From CAYXUG01 sp964468655 (lineage in GTDB: Bacteria > Fidelibacterota > Marinisomatia > Marinisomatales > CAYXUG01): DNA of 46,785 nt. This document shows positions 44,901-46,785 of the stretch, piece by piece. Both the position numbers and the translations under genes were made by a program. Within the stretch, counting starts at the first letter, position 1; every line of letters starts with the position of its first letter. The stretch is taken from contig CAYXUG010000009.1 of the NCBI GenBank assembly GCA_964468655.1, positions 1-46,785 on the forward strand, in the 5' to 3' direction. Under the pieces are notes generated by a model. The model was not told the origin of the DNA, searched no databases, and saw nothing but the letters and a program-made list of their open reading frames with translations.

Positions 44901-45445
44901 TCACTAAGTGAATACGCAACTTGATACGTATTGAAGTTCCCCCCCGGGTAGCTTAATGACGCATACGTATCGGAAACGTCATATTTTATAAAAGAGTTAC
45001 TTCCTTCGAACGTTATTTCTTCTGTAGTAGTAATGGTTGGAATAGGAAAATTATCCGCAATGCCAACTCTCAGATCAAAATTATCTTGATTTGGATTTGT
45101 ATTTGTTGAAGTCAGGTGGCTGTTAAATACAGTGATCGTAGCAGTACCACTACTAAACGCAACGGTTGTCGGAGAACTCATATTATCGAAACTGGAAGGT
45201 GTATCTCCGTCCTCCGCCCATGCAAGCTTCAAAAATATACCACCGCTACCGTAGGTGTTAAGGTCGTTGGTTGTTATATTGTCCAAATCTACCTGAATAG
45301 ATATAGAGTTTGTTTCATTGAAATATCCATCTATTTGAGTTCCGTTTGTAGTAGTGGTGATCGTTACGTTTCCAGATAAAAAGCGAGGTAATAGTACACC
45401 GATGGATATTAGGATACCTAGGATTCTAAATGTTTTTATTGACAC
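35915..45445 (-). CDS. Giant (3176-residue) repeat-containing surface adhesin with T9SS-like sorting domain
   Basis: An exported protein with a signal peptide (ILGILISIGVLLPRFLSG), then about 2900 residues of beta-sandwich repeats at a near-constant spacing of ~122 residues. Two repeat kinds alternate: type A (about eight units, from residue ~268) with DGTY, VTFSE, LETG-DRTV, GTYTVQ-GD and DAAGN marks, and type B (about six, from ~885) with FWN-TN and VPL-D-SL-GTIQL marks. Ig-like units follow, then cadherin-like units near 2550-2900 starting PPQITEID, TPQLFIDT and PPVITAIT. The last ~95 residues (LHQNYPNPFNAQTQL to QSKKMMIIK) form the sorting domain. The likely role is surface adhesion or an extracellular fibre; acidic residues suggest calcium binding. 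Confidence 0.9.
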   Translation of the reverse strand: MSIKTFRILGILISIGVLLPRFLSGNVTITTTTNGTQIDGYFNETNSISIQVDLDNITTNDLNTYGSGGIFLKLAWAEDGDTPSSFDNMSSPTTVAFSSGTATITVFNSHLTSTNTNPNQDNFDLRVGIADNFPIPTITTTEEITFEGSNSFIKYDVSDTYASLSYPGGNFNTYQVAYSLSEDLSDNLESTVAFIGTSGSDNGTSHTYTLGTQSSDEKQSGATRTITLTGQTTAGDILEDNLYTVSFSLRDAAGNTRGVNYSSRYYDTENPTISSLSSEKSDGTYPVGTDIEFTVTFSEAVTATGSMVVTFETGTTDRTVTITSGNIQSTTSVSGTYTVQEGDETSDLSVSSIQMASGVLEDAAGNDVTDFSIPNGQNVDDSKQIEIDGVLPTIASISSSSVNGFYSVGEDIDVTVTFSESVSSSGGNSLIVTLETGTTDRTVSISSISSVTSVAGTYTVQEGDATSDLSANSVALDAGSLTDAAGNTMTVFSIPGGENINDDSDIVVETTAPTIGSVTSTATDGTYGIGSSILVTVNFVNGIGGNAETVTLVGGDLIITLETGSTDRTVTISSISGVTSAIGTYTVQEGDVSSDLSVSSISLSGGATLSDAAGNQISSFDIPGTSNLNNSSNIVIETTRPTISSVTSTSADGTYKATDAINITVSFSEGVTLSGGNLEVLLETGDDDRTVTLSPFSNSTTASGLYTVQSGDESSDLNVNSISLGVGASLNDVVTTNANSISDFNIPAGSNLSDASDFVVDGIAPTISSIITTSNDGYYKIGDDVNITVNFSEPVTLSGSNLIITLETGDTDQQVTITTISGASSSSGTYTVQSGDESSDLSVSSIDLSGGGTFSDAAGNSMSSFSIPDGQNLDDTHGIIVDGVVPIDFTVGSVTSTGGTSTADYWNVTNSGISIVVPMDNSDASFQGGTVQLQAEIDGNSFVDLGASSTITGSEVSSGTKTVTASATGTGDTDVEDLTGFGEGGIISIRAVITDVAGNSTIGTESGTTLTIDETSATIDNVVSTAVAGLYGIGGQINLLLTFTENVTLTGGNLIVQINASSNSLTQNIISNSSSTLLSYIVAEDDESTALSVDGITPGAGTITDIAGNPTSDFTVPDGANVENERVIIVDGIYPVDQGITTVSAVGDPVVAGYWNEDNTNLDVTIPLQVSDNSLVNGTIQLKGKVLTAESYTSFGNPYTIQSTDVNAGSKVYRATELEFEEIDSWGHGSSINISVTVSDEAGNITEFTEWDSIIFIDVDDPPDFTVGDITTIGGFVQSEFWNGTNTGLEANIDIPNDNTLVGGSVTLLAKIDANNFSIPSSSNPISGGEIGTTKIVTLDLSEVNNLAGFANGGIIRINAILADVAGNSTQGTVSSSTLEIDTSAATVTEVTSTELEGTYGIGAEMDLIVSFSSIATLDAGNLIVYLNSGGLVTISTFSGDEVTGTYTVAEGESAASLSVDSVVVIGGGTLRDVAGNPTTNFSIPSGENIEDDVSLTIDGIYPTADQVMSVTTVGDPTNVGFWNSNNTALKVAVPLDNDASLLIGTIQLTGQIDGNITNIGSPSIITTIDITDTITVSADDFESDLSLDNGDIVFIAAVVTDIAGNGQAFNASDTTIIVDQIAPVAQIVGAVSTVGGNEIPNFWNSTNASVEVVVPLQGSDTSLENGTIQLQAEAQGTYEDLGDPANISALDLSSESKTISVDRTEANSTGIEELAAFSDDDVLSFKAVVTDVAGNSTQFTQSNNTLTVDETDPTVSEVTSPTPNGYYNEGDTILVHVVTDEQVSVSGLPVPLLELDTDTTGVSGDNDAAYIFGTGSDTLVFRYSVIAGDNSNDLDYSGSNSLDNQGSQIIDVAGNPLNINLPVPGNTSSFADNKDIILDTKLPFCTLSYSDSLVGLEDNTLSITASMTDFFTIIPTISIDFPETSNDISNENMTVTASDSIFTYFINPLPDTVNGTITVTVEGNDKAGNALLADSLSGTSVLRIDTQLPIIENVFPDSGSFVNHTNIGYTIVDNSSDLESGVIVWEAITVGAANDTIQMIPDELEVGTHGVPALANDPTLVDGILYRMIYSFVDSAENQGTTGVDSITYDITSPSALLTYSSYLTRADSTVTITATFSEQTGGTPSLLIEYNSGAGDSDSGNMTDQSDDSTVWSYNALVPSGLGNNDTAMVTITTTDRALNSLTTDSTFFRDTLLVDNSTASLLSIISSDSLVKELDVDTVRVVFSEPMRPSPMLEVLWASGDTLVSSQMTEVQDTDSTEWIFIISSVPDSNDGFATVVIEAFDDAGNPITSSSSDIIEVDNVHPTPFLTGSVEPKGSLIKTGWFNEKTDSVAFTIPIDTSDNSLYLGQIQVQMQAEEVPNSFTDIGITYTLNVFTPSTTVHINSDTIRAALESASTGSFDQGRNLLSYVKLFDLAGNFTLGTISTDTLTIDTIPPLSTDALFTGGVVSTADGDTVVSSDAVSAVWTGFVDDTETGESGIEFYEWSVGRFGSSDLDSMLVWTYLGTDTSSEAVVGLRHLELYSVNVRANDLAGNRSDTLQSTNGFLRFNSPPQITEIDSQTVEEDVQFSYQVEASDFDLATLLGDTLQYSFDVTGPTSDTTYSIAIDDSSGLILWNTPVQSDTGIYQIKVFAQDSWLNPETGVNFTDSTIFYLTVSSVNDTPQLFIDTTLTFIEGDTTLHTINLNQYVTDVDNDTSELTWDFTIFPDTSDHPAYPFSTFNPNSGLSVSIDTTGGGRRANFTASSNYYTSPSAGRKITFTVKDQGALLDIDTLTLFIANVNDPPVITAITDTTILENDSLTILLQAVDIDDSASIVFTILPDSSEITVLLNDSLATLVPEQFWSEGSNLLTIVSDGEFSDSTNFYFDIIRALRPHLELSLAQNAAFSHFYDMMITDTAEVTTTLNLTILPLGEIVELDSIAPYTWTGHHSIDTTGSLTYQMVADALVGDTIIERTASLVLARGSSDWTGISNDGMFRISGDPGTVSFDTPFMIVDSTLFPFDNDGGLYRVGFATLRFDKPVLIAMPPDTSRDENDQAIYLMSEGGYWREIPTLYHQGMLNAWIDRTGKFKLDRKTIVVPEVTALHQNYPNPFNAQTQLVFDIGFFGGPDQRAKIVVFNILGQEVETLFNGPAQIGHHEITWNGKNKFGQSISSGVYIAHMVTNQKFIQSKKMMIIK

Positions 45446-45500
45446 AAGTCTATTCTCTCAGAATTTACTCTCAAAGAGTTTTCCAAAAAGTGAATTCGAT

Positions 45501-46340
45501 TTAAATCGTAAACCCAAATGTTACAAATCCATCCAGCCAGCGGGCATTTTTCTCGTTTTCGAAGTGGGTATTAGGAATAGTCATTGCAGTGGTGGAACGA
45601 ATTCCGAATCTAACATCCAGAACATTCCCCATGGAAAAGCCGAAGCTCTGGCCAATGGTGTAAACAGATGTTTCTCCTAACAAACCGAGACCAAAATGAA
45701 TGTTACTTGGACCTGCAGGTAAACGTATCATTCCCAAACCTCCAGTCCCGGAAAATTCACCTCCCACAGGTTGAGAATTTTCAAACTTAAAGGTTGCGAT
45801 TTCTATTCCAAACCGAATTTTAAGCGGTCCCATTTCCAGCAATAATGGGAAATCTATACCGAAGCGGTAATCAACATTTGAATTCCATTTGAGAAGTGTG
45901 TGATCAACATATCCAGGGGAAGCTGCCGTAAAATGAATTGTATACCCTCTCTTTTTGGCTTCTTCTGCAAATTCCACATCTGTTAATTCATATTCTTCTT
46001 CTCCACCATACAAATACTCATCCTCTTCATAATATTCATCTTCATCTTCTGAATATTCCTCATCTTCGTCCAGATATTCTTCGTCATCCTCATAATATTC
46101 GTCCTCATCGTAATCAAGCGTATCTTCTTCCTCCCAATAAATGCCCTCATCCTCTTCATATTCAAGTGTATCTTCCTCACCCCAGAAAATGCCTTCATCA
46201 TCCTCGTAGTATTCATCTTCCTCGTATTCTTCCTGTGCAGTCACGAAGGATACTGAGAGTGCCAGAAAAATAAAAAGTGCGGAAAACTGAGTCAGTTTTC
46301 TGCTTAGATTTGAATGCCGGGAAAAAAGTGTTTCAAACAT
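45501..46340 (-). CDS. Exported acidic-linker protein with C-terminal outer-membrane-like barrel
   Basis: A 279-residue protein with a signal peptide (FSALFIFLALSVSFVTAQ), then an extreme Glu/Asp/Tyr-rich region of about 85 residues (37-120) with an internal repeat of the type DEGIFWGEEDTLEYEEDE / DEGIYWEEEDTLDYDEDE, then a strand-rich part with short beta segments (IHFTAASPGYVDH, LKIRFGIEIATFKFE, IHFGLGLLGETSVYT, VLDVRFGIRST) ending in FVTFGFTI, the aromatic end of an outer-membrane strand. It is 55 bases upstream of the adhesin gene on the same strand. The acidic part may bind calcium or a basic partner. Confidence 0.8.
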   Translation of the reverse strand: MFETLFSRHSNLSRKLTQFSALFIFLALSVSFVTAQEEYEEDEYYEDDEGIFWGEEDTLEYEEDEGIYWEEEDTLDYDEDEYYEDDEEYLDEDEEYSEDEDEYYEEDEYLYGGEEEYELTDVEFAEEAKKRGYTIHFTAASPGYVDHTLLKWNSNVDYRFGIDFPLLLEMGPLKIRFGIEIATFKFENSQPVGGEFSGTGGLGMIRLPAGPSNIHFGLGLLGETSVYTIGQSFGFSMGNVLDVRFGIRSTTAMTIPNTHFENEKNARWLDGFVTFGFTI

Positions 46341-46434
46341 TATTCTTAATTTGGTTGTTATTTCACCAGACTGAAATTTAAGTTTTCCTTAGTAAGAAAT
46401 CAATGTAAGACTATCCACATTAGGAAATATATTA

Positions 46435-46455
46435 CCTGTTTATTTTTCAAACAGG
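46435..46455 (-). terminator. Hairpin after tRNA-Arg, possible terminator
   Basis: CCTGTTT (46435-46441) and AAACAGG (46449-46455) form a perfect 7-bp stem with a 7-base loop, starting 8 bases beyond the tRNA-Arg 3' end on the minus strand, followed by a T/A-rich stretch without a clean T run. It is a plausible terminator or processing signal. Confidence 0.4.
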
Positions 46456-46462
46456 GCTTTAG

Positions 46463-46536
46463 TACGCCCGGGAGGATTCGAACCCCCAGTCCCCTGGTCC
46501 GTAGCCAGGTGCTCTATCCAATTAAGCCACGGGCGC
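46463..46536 (-). tRNA. tRNA-Arg (anticodon ACG)
   Basis: The minus strand forms a 74-base cloverleaf: acceptor GCGCCCG/CGGGCGT (first pair G-T), anticodon stem CCTGG/CCAGG with loop CTACGGA (anticodon ACG), and T arm with GGTTCGAATCC. The discriminator is A and CCA is not encoded. The wobble A34 is the known substrate of TadA, whose gene lies at 34774-35238. Confidence 0.96.
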
Positions 46537-46706
46537 ATTTTTGATCTTCAATTTTCAATGTACAAATTTAAATAATAAAGTGTCTTCGTTCTCCTATATA
46601 CATTTTCAATCTTCATTCAATTAAACTAACAATTCCTCCGCAGGATGTCCAGAGGATGCCTTGCGCTGTGCATAATTCTTAGTTCCTAATTCAAGATTCG
46701 TTAGTG

Positions 46707-46778
46707 TAGCCCGTAGGGGAATTGAACCCCTGTTACCGCCTTGAGAGGGCGGCGTCCTAACCCCTAGACGAACGGGCC
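46707..46778 (-). tRNA. tRNA-Glu (anticodon CTC)
   Basis: A 72-base cloverleaf on the minus strand: acceptor GGCCCGT/ACGGGCT, anticodon stem CCGCC/GGCGG with loop CTCTCAA (anticodon CTC, reading GAG), T arm AGGGG-TTCAATT-CCCCT. The discriminator is A and CCA is not encoded. It lies close to the window's end, 170 bases upstream of tRNA-Arg on the same strand; the interval holds no gene, only an AT-rich stretch and a TCCGCAGGAT motif (46637-46646). Confidence 0.95.
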
Positions 46779-46785
46779 ATTGGTA

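Noticed and set aside
35915..45445. CRISPR or simple DNA satellite from the periodic pattern
   Set aside because: The period of about 370 bases encodes diverged protein repeats in one open frame; there are no short identical repeats with unique spacers.
45938..46273. Histidine/leucine/proline-rich plus-strand frame
   Set aside because: It is the mirror of the acidic repeat on the minus strand.

Overview
The window (roughly 40% GC by eye) looks like a chromosomal segment of a Gram-negative bacterium of the FCB superphylum, most probably Candidatus Marinimicrobia/Neomarinimicrobiota or a close relative. The main reasons are three large exported proteins (24673-25767, 29400-31127, 35915-45445) that end in the same C-terminal sorting domain, recognisable by its NYPNPFN motif and typical of type IX secretion cargo in this group. 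Several TPR lipoproteins, beta-barrel-ending exported proteins and a dNK-folK-folB cluster point the same way. The phylum is an inference: no rRNA is present.

Layout. Positions 1-2797 (+): a decayed outer-membrane protein tail on the minus strand, then a sodium:alanine symporter, an inositol-monophosphatase-like enzyme and an isoprenylcysteine-methyltransferase-like membrane protein, closed by a terminator-like hairpin inside a duplicated two-hairpin repeat. 3161-7140 (-): a PurL-related protein that lacks the PurL catalytic motifs, then uvrC. 7141-9065 (+): a hairpin-rich non-coding island, a palindromic operator and a MazEF-type toxin-antitoxin pair, then two small hypothetical proteins. 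9086-12235 (-): a zinc-type dehydrogenase, and a cluster transcribed folB, folK, deoxynucleoside kinase, a 58-residue membrane protein, DoxX, most junctions overlapping by 4-8 bases. 12311-14451 (-): groES-groEL with a CIRCE operator and a terminator. 14473-24552 (-): housekeeping genes (dut, DUF423, MscS-like channel, an exported beta-propeller lipoprotein, serC, serA, DUF1015, comM-like ATPase, ispG).

24673-46340 is mostly envelope and secretion biology: a T9SS-type secreted protein, two TPR proteins (one with a very long lysine-rich linker), a translationally coupled pair ending in a secreted HEFFH-type metalloprotease (+), a coiled-coil lipoprotein with a glutaredoxin, a GYD protein with a cupin that has lost its core, an exported caspase-like peptidase with a C-terminal outer-membrane barrel now split by a frameshift, tadA, and an operon-like set of an acidic barrel protein, a 3176-residue repeat adhesin and a TPR lipoprotein. 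tRNA genes lie at 34478-34566 (Ser-CGA, with a broken second copy beside it), 46463-46536 (Arg-ACG) and 46707-46778 (Glu-CTC).

How the parts fit. serA and serC supply the first two steps of serine synthesis but no phosphoserine phosphatase gene is adjacent; the DUF1015 gene in the same run is a candidate for the missing step. No CRISPR array, integrase, transposase or prophage was seen. The best candidates for new biology are the catalytically stripped PurL relative, the caspase-barrel protein, the palindrome-invaded tRNA-Ser copy, the hairpin island before the toxin-antitoxin pair and the giant repeat adhesin operon.
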